Origin: Archangium sp. | Lineage (GTDB): Bacteria; Myxococcota; Myxococcia; Myxococcales; Myxococcaceae | Direction of reading: 5' to 3' | DNA length: 64,000 nt | NCBI GenBank assembly: GCA_030681645.1 | Contig: JAUXRX010000053.1 | Span: 25,870-89,869, forward strand | Part shown: positions 25,637 to 34,200 of the stretch, one piece after another | How positions within the stretch are numbered: position 1 is the stretch's first letter | Layout: each line of letters opens with the position of its first letter | Position numbers and translations under genes: made by a program | Notes under the pieces: generated by a model | Database searches by the model: none | Told to the model about the DNA's origin: nothing | What the model saw: the letters and a program-made list of their open reading frames with translations, nothing else

Positions 25637-28207
25637 ATGGACCTGCTTGCTCCGCTCTCGGGTGTCACGGTGTCGCTGGCGGCGGTGCCTGACGAGGTCT
25701 TCGCGCGCAGGCTGGCGGGTGACGGCGTGGCCGTCGACCCCACCTCGAGCGAGGTGGCCGCGCCCTTCGCCGGCAAGGTGACGCAGCTTCACCGCGCGCA
25801 TCACGCGGTGGCCATCACCTCGCCTGACGGCGTCGAGGTGCTGGTGCACGTCGGCCTCGACACCGTGCGGCTCGGGGGCAAACACTTCACCGCCCTGGTC
25901 GCGCTCGGAGACGAGGTGCGGGCGGGGCAGGCGTTGCTGCGCTTCGACGCCGACGCGGTGGCGCGCGAGGCCCGCAGCCTGGTGACGGTGATGGTGCTGA
26001 CCAACCAGCCGCCCGACGAGCAGATCACCGTGTCGGCGCCGAAGCGGGTCGAGGCGGGCGTGACGGTGATGCTCAGCGTGCCGCACCGGGTGGCCCATGG
26101 CCCTCCGGCGACGCACGTGGTGCCGCTGCGCTCGGCGCCCATCACCCTGCCCAACCCCGATGGCCTGCACGCCCGGCCCGCGGCGGTGCTGGCGCGCCAG
26201 GCCCGGCAGTTCGCCTCGTCGGTGCGCGTGCTGCGGGGCGAAGCGGGGGCCGACGCGAAGTCGGTGGTGAGCCTGATGGGCCTGGCGACGCGGCAGGGAG
26301 ATCAGGTCGTCCTCGAAGCGAGTGGACCTGACGCCGCCGAGGCGCTCGCTGCGCTCACGGTGCTGGTGCGTGAAGGCTCGGGCGAGGCGGCGCTCGTCAA
26401 GCCCAGCGGCCCGGACGTGGTCCAACCGTTCACTCCGGGCTCCCCGTCCAGCCCGAGCTCCCCGTTCACCGCGAGCGGAGTCGAGGGGGTGACCCGCCTG
26501 TCCGGGGTCGCGGCCGCGCCGGGCCTCGCGGTGGGGCGGGTGGTGCAGCTGCGCGGGGCGGCGTTGGCCGTCGCCGAGCGCGGCGGCCTGCCCGAGGAAG
26601 AGCGCGCGCTGCTCACCACGCAGTTGCGCGAAGCGGCGCTGCAGCTCGAGGGGCTCGCGCGTGAGGCGGGGCCTTCCACGCGCGCGGACCTGTTGCGGGT
26701 GCAGCGGGAGCTGCTGGAAGACCCCGAGCTGCTCGCCCGCGCCCGCGCGGGCCTCGACGAAGGAAAGAGCGCGGCCTTCTCGTGGCAGCAGGCGTACGCC
26801 GCGCAAGCGGACCAGCTCTCGAAGCTCCCGGTGCCGCTGCTGCGGGAGCGCGCCGTCGACGTGCGCGACGTCGGTGAGCGGGTGCTCAAGCTGCTCACGG
26901 GGCTGGCGCCGCCCGCGCCCGAGCTGCCGAACGACGCCATCGTCATCGCCGAGGAGGTGACGCCCTCGCAGCTCACGTCCTTCCCGGTGTCGAGGCTGAA
27001 GGGCCTGGTGACGGTCACCGGCAGCCCCACCAGCCACGTGGCGATCCTCGCCCGGGGCATGGGCGTGCCGACGGTGTGTGGCATCGGCGCCGCGGCGCTC
27101 GCGCTGCCCGACGGACTCGAGGTGGTCATCGACGGCACCCGGGGTGAGCTCGCCCACGCTCCCGACGCGAGCGACCTGGCTGCGCGCGCGCGCCTCGAGG
27201 AGCAGATCACCCGGCATCACGCCGAGCGCGCGAAGGAGCGGGCCGCGGCCTTCACCGTGGGGCAGACGCGCGAAGGCCACCGCGTGGGCGTGGTGGCCAA
27301 CATTCGCAACCTCGACGACGCGCGCGAGGCGATGGCCGCCGGGGCGGAAGGCGTGGGCCTGTTGCGCTCGGAGTTCCTCTTCTTCGAGCGCGACACGCTG
27401 CCCACCGAAGACGAGCAGGCCGAGGTGTACCGCGCCATCGCGCAGGCAGTGGGGAAGGACAGGCCCCTGGTCATCCGCACGCTCGACGTGGGCGGGGACA
27501 AGCCGCTGCCGTACCTCCCGCTCCCGAAGGAGGGGAACCCGTTCCTGGGGGTGCGCGGCCTTCGGGTGAGCCTCGATCGCCCTGACCTGTTCCGGGCGCA
27601 GCTGCGGGCCATTCTGCGCGCAGCCGAGCTCACGGACCTCTACGTGATGTTCCCCATGGTGGCCGGGCTCGACGAGCTGCGCGCCGCGCGCCGCCTGCTC
27701 GAGGAGGAGCGTCACGGAGAGAAGCTGCACGTGGGCATCATGATCGAAGTGCCCTCGGCGGTGGCGCTGGCCGACCTGCTGTCGCGCGAGGTCGACTTCT
27801 TCTCCATCGGGACGAACGACCTCACGCAGTACACGCTGGCGATGGATCGCGGGCACCCGCTGCTGGCGAAGCGGGCCGACGCCCTGCACCCGGCGGTGCT
27901 GCGGATGATCTCCATGACCGCGAAGGGCGCGCGCGATCGCCCGGTGCACCTCTGCGGCGGGCTCGCGTCGGACCCGCTCGCGGTGCCGCTGCTGGTGGGC
28001 CTGGGGGTGACGGAGCTGTCGGTGAGCATTCCCGCGGTGGGCGCGGTGAAGGCGGCGTTGGCGAAGTGGTCGTTCGGCGAGTGCGAGGCGCTGGCGCAGG
28101 AAGCGCTGACGCTGGGCACCACCGCCGAGGTGCGGGCCCTGCTCGCGAGCCGTCAGCCCGGAGGCCCCACCACCACGCGGCACCTGCGTTCGGCGGGAGG
28201 AAGGTGA
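25637..28207 (+). CDS. PTS fusion protein EIIA(Glc-type)-HPr-Enzyme I
   Basis: A cytoplasmic phosphotransfer protein (856 aa) that relays phosphate from PEP to the membrane permease encoded next. EIIA is at about 1-145 with His71 in LVHVGLDTV; HPr at about 165-250 with His178 in GLHARPA; Enzyme I fills the rest, with active His467 in TSHVAILARGMG and the PEP-binding part (LDVGGDKPLPYL, GTNDLTQYTLAMDR). All three phosphorylatable histidines are present. The same IIA-HPr-EI order occurs in NagF-type fusions, so glucose or N-acetylglucosamine is the likely sugar class. The HPr-EI linker carries a copy of repeat family B at 26464. GAGG stands upstream of ATG 25637. The gene overlaps or abuts the permease gene. 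Confidence 0.93.
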   Translation: MDLLAPLSGVTVSLAAVPDEVFARRLAGDGVAVDPTSSEVAAPFAGKVTQLHRAHHAVAITSPDGVEVLVHVGLDTVRLGGKHFTALVALGDEVRAGQALLRFDADAVAREARSLVTVMVLTNQPPDEQITVSAPKRVEAGVTVMLSVPHRVAHGPPATHVVPLRSAPITLPNPDGLHARPAAVLARQARQFASSVRVLRGEAGADAKSVVSLMGLATRQGDQVVLEASGPDAAEALAALTVLVREGSGEAALVKPSGPDVVQPFTPGSPSSPSSPFTASGVEGVTRLSGVAAAPGLAVGRVVQLRGAALAVAERGGLPEEERALLTTQLREAALQLEGLAREAGPSTRADLLRVQRELLEDPELLARARAGLDEGKSAAFSWQQAYAAQADQLSKLPVPLLRERAVDVRDVGERVLKLLTGLAPPAPELPNDAIVIAEEVTPSQLTSFPVSRLKGLVTVTGSPTSHVAILARGMGVPTVCGIGAAALALPDGLEVVIDGTRGELAHAPDASDLAARARLEEQITRHHAERAKERAAAFTVGQTREGHRVGVVANIRNLDDAREAMAAGAEGVGLLRSEFLFFERDTLPTEDEQAEVYRAIAQAVGKDRPLVIRTLDVGGDKPLPYLPLPKEGNPFLGVRGLRVSLDRPDLFRAQLRAILRAAELTDLYVMFPMVAGLDELRAARRLLEEERHGEKLHVGIMIEVPSAVALADLLSREVDFFSIGTNDLTQYTLAMDRGHPLLAKRADALHPAVLRMISMTAKGARDRPVHLCGGLASDPLAVPLLVGLGVTELSVSIPAVGAVKAALAKWSFGECEALAQEALTLGTTAEVRALLASRQPGGPTTTRHLRSAGGR
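26464..26489 (-). repeat. Repeat family B copy inside the PTS fusion gene
   Basis: GTTCACCGCGAGCGGAGTCGAGGG matches the scattered family B core (GTTCACCCCGAGCGGAGTC type). It is read in frame in the linker between HPr and Enzyme I (FTASGVEGV), a site that tolerates extra residues. Confidence 0.7.
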
Positions 28208-28212
28208 CGGTC

Positions 28213-29898
28213 ATGTTCAAGGGCTCGTTCTCGTTCCTGCAGAAGATCGGCAAGGCCTTGATGGTGCCGGTGGCGGTGTTGCCGGTGGCGGGTCTGCTGC
28301 TGGGCATCGGCGCGGCGAACTTCGGCTGGATGCCGGGGGTGGTGTCCGCGCTCATGCGTGAGTCGGGCAACGTCATCTTCGCCAACATGGGGCTGCTCTT
28401 CGCGGTGGCCGTGGGCCTGGGCTTCACCCACAACGACGGCGTGGCGGCGATCGCCGCGACCATCAGCTACGTGGTGACGGTGGCGACGCTGGGCGTGATG
28501 GCGAAGGTGCTCGGCGTCGAGACCACCACCGTGATGGGCATCGCCTCGGTGCAGACGGGCGTGTTCGGCGGAATTCTCGCGGGCGCGCTGGCCGCGATGA
28601 TGTTCAACCGGTTCTACAAGATCTCGCTCCCGCCCTGGCTCGGCTTCTTCGCGGGCAAACGGTTCGTGCCCATCGTCACCGCGTTGGCGGCGATCGCGCT
28701 GGGGCTGGCGCTGGCGGTGGTGTGGCCTCCGGTGCAGCGGGGCATCAACAGCTTCTCGCACTGGGCGGCGGTGAGCGATCCCCGCCTGGCCGCGACGCTG
28801 TACGGCTTCGTCGAGCGGCTGCTGGTGCCGTTCGGGCTGCACCACATCTGGAACGCGCCGTTCTTCTACGAGATCGGCACCTTCACCGACGCCACCGGCC
28901 AGGTGGTGCACGGCGACATTCAGCGCTACTTCGCCGGCGATCCGACGGCGGGGATTCTGAGCGGCTCGTTCCTGTTCAAGATCTTCGGGCTGCCCGCGGC
29001 GGCGATCGCGATGTGGCGCGAGGCGCCCAAGGAGAAGCGGGCGACGGTGGGCGGCATCATGCTCTCGGCCGCGCTCACCTCGGCGGTCACCGGCATCACC
29101 GAGCCCATCGAGTTCGCCTTCCTCTTCGTGGCCCCGGCGCTCTACCTGCTGCACGCGCTGCTGGCGGCGTCGGCGCAGTTCGTGATGACCACGCTCGGCG
29201 CGCACATGGGCTTCACCTTCTCGCAGGGCGGCATCGACTTCGTGCTGTTCAACGTCTTGAACCCGCATTCCCAGCGCTGGTGGCTGGTGCTGGTGCTGGG
29301 GCCGCTCTACGCGCTCATCTATTACTTCACGTTCCGCGCGGCGATCCGCTGGTTCCACTTGAAGACGATGGGTTGGGAGCCCGAAGAAGCCCACGCTCAC
29401 GGCGCCGCCGTCGCGCCGGGCGGGAAGGGTGAGGCGCTGGTGCTGGCCTTCGGCGGTCGGGACAACCTCGAGGTGCTCGACGCGTGCGTGACGCGGCTGC
29501 GGGTGACGGTGAAGGACCCGGGCCGGGTCGATCAGCCGCGGCTCAAGGACCTCGGCGCGGCCGGCGTGATGGTGGTGGGCAACGGCGTGCAGGCGGTGTT
29601 CGGCCCGCTGTCCGAGAACCTGAAGACCGAGATGGAGGAGTTCCTCGAGAAGTCCGCGCCCGCCATCGACCCGAAGGCGCTGCTGCCCTCGCTGGGTGGA
29701 CGCGAGAACGTGCGCGCCGTCGAGTCAGTGGCGATCACCCGGGTGCGGGTCGAGCTGGCCGACGGGGGGCGGGTTGATGAGCGTGGGCTCGAAGCGGCCG
29801 GAGTGCAGGCGGTGATGCGGGCGGGTGAGCGGGTGATTCACCTGATCGTCGGAGACGCCGCGCCTGCCCTCGCCGCGGCCCTGAAGGAGCGGCCCTGA
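28213..29898 (+). CDS. PTS permease EIICB (glucose/N-acetylglucosamine family) with extra IIB-like domain
   Basis: An inner-membrane sugar transporter and phosphotransferase (561 aa). The N-terminal IIC domain (about 1-385) has the family's FLQKIGKALMVPVAVLP opening, multiple membrane spans and the GITEPIEFAFLF motif. A IIB domain follows with Cys425 in LDACVTRLRV, the residue phosphorylated by EIIA. A second IIB-like domain (about 490-561) repeats GGREN..TRVRV but lacks the Cys. ATG 28213 was chosen because GGAGGAAGG ends 8 bases before it; GTG 28204, overlapping the upstream stop in GTGA, is an alternative. With the EIIA-HPr-EI fusion this makes a complete PTS in two genes. Confidence 0.92.
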   Translation: MFKGSFSFLQKIGKALMVPVAVLPVAGLLLGIGAANFGWMPGVVSALMRESGNVIFANMGLLFAVAVGLGFTHNDGVAAIAATISYVVTVATLGVMAKVLGVETTTVMGIASVQTGVFGGILAGALAAMMFNRFYKISLPPWLGFFAGKRFVPIVTALAAIALGLALAVVWPPVQRGINSFSHWAAVSDPRLAATLYGFVERLLVPFGLHHIWNAPFFYEIGTFTDATGQVVHGDIQRYFAGDPTAGILSGSFLFKIFGLPAAAIAMWREAPKEKRATVGGIMLSAALTSAVTGITEPIEFAFLFVAPALYLLHALLAASAQFVMTTLGAHMGFTFSQGGIDFVLFNVLNPHSQRWWLVLVLGPLYALIYYFTFRAAIRWFHLKTMGWEPEEAHAHGAAVAPGGKGEALVLAFGGRDNLEVLDACVTRLRVTVKDPGRVDQPRLKDLGAAGVMVVGNGVQAVFGPLSENLKTEMEEFLEKSAPAIDPKALLPSLGGRENVRAVESVAITRVRVELADGGRVDERGLEAAGVQAVMRAGERVIHLIVGDAAPALAAALKERP

Positions 29899-29902
29899 CG
29901 CC

Positions 29903-29922
29903 CCGCCTGATCGCTCAGGTGG
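29903..29922 (+). terminator. Possible terminator hairpin after the PTS operon
   Basis: CCGCCTGA-TCGC-TCAGGTGG forms an 8-bp stem with a 4-base loop, starting 5 bases after the permease stop. No T-run follows, so termination is only suggested. Confidence 0.35.
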
Positions 29923-29992
29923 CGCTGCGGGCTGGGGTGGTTACGACAGAGCCACTCCGTCGCTCCTGGCGGATCAGAAAGCAGAGCAGCAG

Positions 29993-30199
29993 ATGGCGAC
30001 CGGAACAGTGAAGTGGTTCAACGACGCGAAGGGCTTCGGGTTCATCACGCAGGACGGCGGGGGCGACGATGTCTTCTGTCACCACACGGCGATCACCGCA
30101 GAGGGCTTCCGCTCGCTGCAGGAAGGCCAGAAGGTGGAGTTCGAGGTGAAGCAGGGCCCCAAGGGGCTCCAGGCCGCGAACGTGAAGATCCTCAGCTGA
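29993..30199 (+). CDS. Cold-shock domain protein (CspA family)
   Basis: A 68-residue single-stranded nucleic acid binding protein and RNA chaperone. It has the full OB-fold cold-shock domain: GTVKWFNDAKGFGFI (RNP1 KGFGFI) and the RNP2 position DVFCHH, where most relatives have VFVH or VFAH. Length is standard. No strong ribosome site is seen before ATG 29993. The last 8 bases overlap, tail to tail, the minus-strand glyoxalase gene. Confidence 0.95.
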   Translation: MATGTVKWFNDAKGFGFITQDGGGDDVFCHHTAITAEGFRSLQEGQKVEFEVKQGPKGLQAANVKILS

Positions 30200-30581
30200 C
30201 CGCGCGCTGGATGAGTTCGATCTTGTAGCCGTCGGGATCCTGCACGAAGGCGATGACCGTGGTGCCGTGCTTCATCGGCCCGGCCTCACGGGTCACCACG
30301 CCGCCGCGCTTCTTGATCTCGGCGCAGGCGACGTACGCATCAGGCACCTCGATCGCGACGTGACCGAAGGCGTTGCCCAGGTCGTACTTCGCGGTGTCCC
30401 AGTTCCAGGTGAGCTCGAGCGCCGCCTGCTCTGACTCGGGTCCGAAGCCGACGAAGGCGAGGGTGAACTTCCCGTCGGGGTACTCGCGCCGCCGCAGCAG
30501 CTGCATGCCCAGCACCTCGGTGTAGAAGGCGAGGGATCGCTCGAGGTCGCCCACGCGGAGCATGGTGTGGAGAATTCGCAT
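30192..30581 (-). CDS. gloA: Glyoxalase I (lactoylglutathione lyase)
   Basis: It converts the hemithioacetal of methylglyoxal and glutathione to S-lactoylglutathione in the cytoplasm. The 129-residue sequence lines up end to end with E. coli-type GloA: metal ligands His5, Glu56, His74 and Glu122 are all present at the standard positions, within HTMLRVGDLERS, ALELTW, FGHVAIEV and DGYKIELI. The short length without the long-loop insertions fits the nickel or cobalt class. It is a single gene, convergent with the cold-shock gene. Confidence 0.94.
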   Translation of the reverse strand: MRILHTMLRVGDLERSLAFYTEVLGMQLLRRREYPDGKFTLAFVGFGPESEQAALELTWNWDTAKYDLGNAFGHVAIEVPDAYVACAEIKKRGGVVTREAGPMKHGTTVIAFVQDPDGYKIELIQRAVS

Positions 30582-30637
30582 CCACCCCTCTTACACCAGC
30601 ACAGATCGAACTCCCGACCTGTCCGTTGAAGGGGTCC

Positions 30638-31567
30638 ATGCGCGCTCTTCTCTCCCTGCTGGTGCTGGTCGCGACCTCTGCTTTCGCTGACGTGTCTCAA
30701 GCCCGGAAGGACGAGGTGGCGAAGGCGCCGGTGGTGATCGTCCGCGGGTCGGCCGACGCCATGGAGAGTGTCCTGGGCCGGGCGAAGGCGAGCTTCGTCA
30801 TCGTCGACGCCGCCGAGCTGGCCGAGCTGCCGCTGCACTCGAAGCAGGTGGTGATGGTGAACTGCACCGGCGTGATGTCGCAGGCGTCGCTGGACCGGCT
30901 CAAGCGCTTCGTCACCGCGGGTGGGTTCCTCTACACCACCGACCACGCCGTCGCGAACGTGGTGCAGAAGCTCTTCCCCAACACCATCGCGTGGACCGGC
31001 GGCAGCACGCAGCAGGAAGTGGTGCCGGTGCGCATTCACGGCACCGACGAAGATCGCGGCCTGCTCAACTCGTTGGGCGGCAACGCCAAGGAGCTGTGGC
31101 AGACGGCCGGCGGCGGCTACCCGGTGAAGGTGCTCGACCCGAAGCGCGTGACGGTGCTGATGGACTCGCCTGTGGCCGAGAAGAAGTACGGCTCGGGCAT
31201 CGTGGCGGTGCGCTTCCGCTGGGAAGACGGCCAGGTCATTCACGTCACCGGGCACTTCGCCACCCAGCCCGGCCAGACGCGGGAACAGGTCGCCGAGAGC
31301 GGGGGCCGGGTGTTCGAGCAGCTGTCCAACAACGTGGTGCAGGCGAAGGCAGCGGACGAGGGCCGCATCGACTCGCTCTACGGCGCGAGCACGAAGCGGT
31401 CTCTCACGCTGCAGGCCGCGCCGATGAAGGCTGCACCTCCGGCGGCCACCGCGCCCGCGCCGATGAAGGCCGGGGAGAAGCTCAAGGTGCTGGAGAAGAA
31501 GCAGGACTACACCCGCGTGCGCGATCAGCAGGGCAACGAGGGCTGGGTTCCGAGCGACGCGCTCTAA
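30638..31567 (+). CDS. Secreted DUF4159/ThuA-like protein with SH3 domain
   Basis: An exported protein of unknown role (309 aa). A Sec signal peptide (ending near SAFA) leads to a class-I-amidotransferase-like alpha/beta domain (about 25-240) with VVMVNCTG, GGFLYTTDHA and IHVTGHF, resembling DUF4159/ThuA-type folds. A Pro/Ala linker and a bacterial SH3-like domain follow at about 265-309 (KLKVLEKKQDYTRVRDQQGNEGWV). SH3 domains of this type often bind cell-wall peptides. ATG 30638 follows GAAGGGG; an in-frame TTG at 30626 is possible. The stop overlaps the convergent esterase gene by 4 bases (CTAA). Confidence 0.7.
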   Translation: MRALLSLLVLVATSAFADVSQARKDEVAKAPVVIVRGSADAMESVLGRAKASFVIVDAAELAELPLHSKQVVMVNCTGVMSQASLDRLKRFVTAGGFLYTTDHAVANVVQKLFPNTIAWTGGSTQQEVVPVRIHGTDEDRGLLNSLGGNAKELWQTAGGGYPVKVLDPKRVTVLMDSPVAEKKYGSGIVAVRFRWEDGQVIHVTGHFATQPGQTREQVAESGGRVFEQLSNNVVQAKAADEGRIDSLYGASTKRSLTLQAAPMKAAPPAATAPAPMKAGEKLKVLEKKQDYTRVRDQQGNEGWVPSDAL

Positions 31568-32352
31568 GCGAGCTGGGGCAGGTAGTGCGCCACCTGCCGG
31601 CGCCACCACGTGTAGTCGTGTCGGCTGTCCTTGCCCCACACGCCGAGGTGGTTCGGGACGCCCTTCTTGTGCAGCCAGCCGCCGAGCTCGAGCGTCTCGG
31701 GCAGGCACGAGCCCTCGAACGGCCCGCGCCCCACCACCAGCGTGATGTGCGTCTGGCGGCGCACGCGCTCGAGCGCCGCGCCTTCGAGGTTGGGCAGGAA
31801 CGCGAGCGGGTCGTTGAAGTACAGCTCGTCGGAGTACCCGCCCTGCACGAAGTTCGCGCCGCGGTAGCGCCCCGACATGCACAGCGCCCCGCGGAACACC
31901 TCGGGGAACTTCAGGGCGAAGAGCGCCGAGTACATCGCGCCCATGCTGCAGCCGGTGGCGAACATGCGCGCGTCGGGGCTGCGGCAGTCCTGCCGAATGA
32001 AGGGCACCAGCGTCTCGAGGATGAAGTGCTCGTACTGCCGGTGGCGCTCCATGCGCGCCTCGAGCGGGCCTTCGCCCGAGAACGACTGCGAGATGTTGCT
32101 CTCGGGGCAGTAGAGCTTGATGCGGCCCTCGCCGAGCAGCGGACCGATGGCGTCGAGCATGCCGCTCTGTTGCCACTCGTGCGCGACGCCGGCGTTGGAA
32201 GGGAAGGCAATGACCGGCGTGCCGACGTCACCGAAACACCACACGTGAGCCCGCCGACCGAGGGCGGGGCTCTCCAGAAGCACATGTCGAGAACTCAAGT
32301 GGGCGCAGTAAACCGCGTGAGTCCATCGCGCGGCAAGCCCTGCTCGATTCAC
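31564..32352 (-). CDS. Putative esterase (alpha/beta hydrolase)
   Basis: A 262-residue alpha/beta hydrolase of the putative esterase family. The nucleophile elbow GCSMGAMYS puts Ser136 at the active site; the region AIVPFIR-type helix and late His (SRHDYTWW) fit the catalytic His. The substrate is not evident. The start is uncertain: GTG 32352 gives the longest form, but GTG 32283 would begin directly at the first beta-strand (VLLESPALGRRAHVWCFG) and may be the real start. No clear ribosome site precedes either. No signal peptide is seen, so it is probably cytoplasmic. Confidence 0.75.
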   Translation of the reverse strand: MNRAGLAARWTHAVYCAHLSSRHVLLESPALGRRAHVWCFGDVGTPVIAFPSNAGVAHEWQQSGMLDAIGPLLGEGRIKLYCPESNISQSFSGEGPLEARMERHRQYEHFILETLVPFIRQDCRSPDARMFATGCSMGAMYSALFALKFPEVFRGALCMSGRYRGANFVQGGYSDELYFNDPLAFLPNLEGAALERVRRQTHITLVVGRGPFEGSCLPETLELGGWLHKKGVPNHLGVWGKDSRHDYTWWRRQVAHYLPQLA

Positions 32353-32364
32353 CCCGCGCCAGGG

Positions 32365-33942
32365 TCAGCGCCTGAAGACGTAGACCGCGCCGCTATCAAT
32401 CACTGAGTCGTTGCCTTGATCACCGCCCACTCCAGTGGCGCCACTGTCTTCTCCCCACCCGCCGATCGCGAGCACGCTGCCGTCAGCGCTCAAGTTGACC
32501 CAGCTGCCGAAGAAGTCGGCACCAGTCGTGTTCGTCGCCTTGATGTAGGCCCGCTGCGTCCAGGTGGAGCCGCTTCGCGCGAACTCGTAGACCGCGCCAC
32601 TGCCGTACGCCGAGTTGTCCGTCTGCGGCCCATCGATGCCGGTCGCATTGCTGTCCTCGTGCACCGCGCCCACGGCCATGGTGTCGCCGTCAGCGCTCAA
32701 GCTGACGGAGTAGCCCAGGCCGTCCTTCGCTTCGGCGTTCGAAGCTTTGACGTACGCCTGCTGCGTCCAACTGCTGCCCACTCGCGAGAACACGTAGACC
32801 GCACCCGTCTCGATCGACGAGTCGTCTGCCTGATTGCCGTTGATTCCGGTGGCGTTGCTACGCTCGTCGGGAGCGGTCACGGCCAACGTGGTTCCGTCGG
32901 CGCTCAGCGCGAGCCAGAAGCCGAAGTAGTCGCCCACCCCCGCGTTGGAGGCCTTGAGGTACGCCTCTTGCGCCCACGAGGCACCGGTCAACGCAAAGAC
33001 AAAGACGGCGCCGCTCTCGGGGATCGCGTCGTTCGGGCCGTCCTCGTGTTGGGCACCCACTGCGAGCAACTGGCCGCTTGCATTGAGCGCGAGCGAGCCA
33101 CCAAAACCGTCTCCGTGCCGCGGGCTGGAGGACTTGACGTAGGCACGCTGACTCCACGCTCCGCTCGCGCGCGTGAAGACGTAGACGGCGCCGCTCCCAC
33201 TGACGGTGTTGTTCGCCTCGCCGCCGCCGACGCCTGACGCGTTGCTGTCTTCGCCCACCGCACTCACCGCCAGCGTGTTGCCATCGGCGCTCAACGCGAT
33301 CGCGGTGCCAAACACATCATACGTCTCGGCGTTGGAGGCCTTGATGAAGGCCTGCTGGACCCAGGTCGTACCCGTCCGCGTGAAGACGTAGACGGCACCA
33401 CTGTTGGTCGCCGAGTTGTCTGCTTGATCGCCGCCGATACCGGTCGCGTTGCTGTCTTCTCCAGCAGCGCCGACCGCCAGAGTGTTGCCGTCGCCGCTCA
33501 AGGCGACTCCGAGCCCAAACGCGTCCTCTGCTCCGGTGTTCGAGGCCTTCACGTAAGCCTGCTGCGCCCACGAGTTGCCGGTGCACGCGAAGACGTAGAC
33601 CGCGCCGCTCTCGAGGGCGGAATCGTCCAGCTGGTTCCCGTCGACGCCCACGGCGCTGCTGTCTTCGTAGAAGGCGGCCACTGCCAGGGTGTTGCCGTCC
33701 GCGCTCAGCGCGAGCTCCCAGCCGAACTTGTCGTAGGCGCTGGTGTTCGAGGCCTTGAGGTAGGCCGGCAGAGCGGCGCCTGCACAGCCAACGGCGGTCG
33801 TCGCTCCGCCCCCACCACCAGCTGAACCACCACCAGCTGCGCCTCCGCCCATGGCTGCGCCTCCGCCGCCACCAGTTCCATCTTCCACAGGGCGAAGACA
33901 GCCGCTCAGGACCAGCGCCAACCCGACGACCAGATACCGCAT
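32365..33942 (-). CDS. FG-GAP seven-bladed propeller lipoprotein
   Basis: A surface or periplasmic lipoprotein (525 aa) with lipobox LVLSGC and a Gly/Ala-rich spacer, followed by seven repeats of about 65 residues. Each repeat has the form AYVKASN-x-FG-x-LSADGNTLAV-x-EDS-x-GAVYVF. Seven units suggest one closed integrin-like beta-propeller, and the Asp/Asn-rich EDSNATG turns may bind calcium. Role unknown; adhesion or binding is the usual guess for such proteins. The DNA is somewhat less GC-rich than its neighbours, and the repeats are similar enough to suggest internal duplication. ATG 33942 is the start. Confidence 0.82.
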   Translation of the reverse strand: MRYLVVGLALVLSGCLRPVEDGTGGGGGAAMGGGAAGGGSAGGGGGATTAVGCAGAALPAYLKASNTSAYDKFGWELALSADGNTLAVAAFYEDSSAVGVDGNQLDDSALESGAVYVFACTGNSWAQQAYVKASNTGAEDAFGLGVALSGDGNTLAVGAAGEDSNATGIGGDQADNSATNSGAVYVFTRTGTTWVQQAFIKASNAETYDVFGTAIALSADGNTLAVSAVGEDSNASGVGGGEANNTVSGSGAVYVFTRASGAWSQRAYVKSSSPRHGDGFGGSLALNASGQLLAVGAQHEDGPNDAIPESGAVFVFALTGASWAQEAYLKASNAGVGDYFGFWLALSADGTTLAVTAPDERSNATGINGNQADDSSIETGAVYVFSRVGSSWTQQAYVKASNAEAKDGLGYSVSLSADGDTMAVGAVHEDSNATGIDGPQTDNSAYGSGAVYEFARSGSTWTQRAYIKATNTTGADFFGSWVNLSADGSVLAIGGWGEDSGATGVGGDQGNDSVIDSGAVYVFRR

Positions 33943-34096
33943 GAGCAGAGTGTATCCCGGAGGGCGCGGGAGATACTCACGAGACGGAGCTGTTGCTGAT
34001 GATCGGCTGCTGGAGATCCGCTGCTCGATGCGCTGAAAGGCGGCGACGCGTACTCAACCTTTGCACGCCGTCACGAGTCCGGGAGTCAGTCGGGTC

Positions 34097-34183
34097 ATGG
34101 CAACGAAGAAGTCGGTCACCGCGACGGGACGGAACAAGTCGACGCAGTTCTGGGACCTCGCTGAGCTGGCGGCGCGCCTCTGA
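34097..34183 (+). CDS. Small ORF (28 aa), possibly the displaced N-terminus of the next gene
   Basis: MATKKSVTATGRNKSTQFWD is followed by LAELAARL and a stop. Codons almost all end in G or C, as in real genes here. The next gene begins only 17 bases downstream in another frame, and its upstream in-frame reading (SSFLRSVLSAHAEL) would continue this peptide naturally. It is either a short leader ORF or the true N-terminus separated by a frame change. Confidence 0.35.
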   Translation: MATKKSVTATGRNKSTQFWDLAELAARL

Positions 34184-34200
34184 GCTCGTTCCTCCGCAGC

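Noticed and set aside
23276..28183. Minus-strand open frame of 1635 codons opposite GH3 and PTS genes
   Set aside because: Same shadow effect; the PTS histidines and GH3 motifs are on the plus strand.
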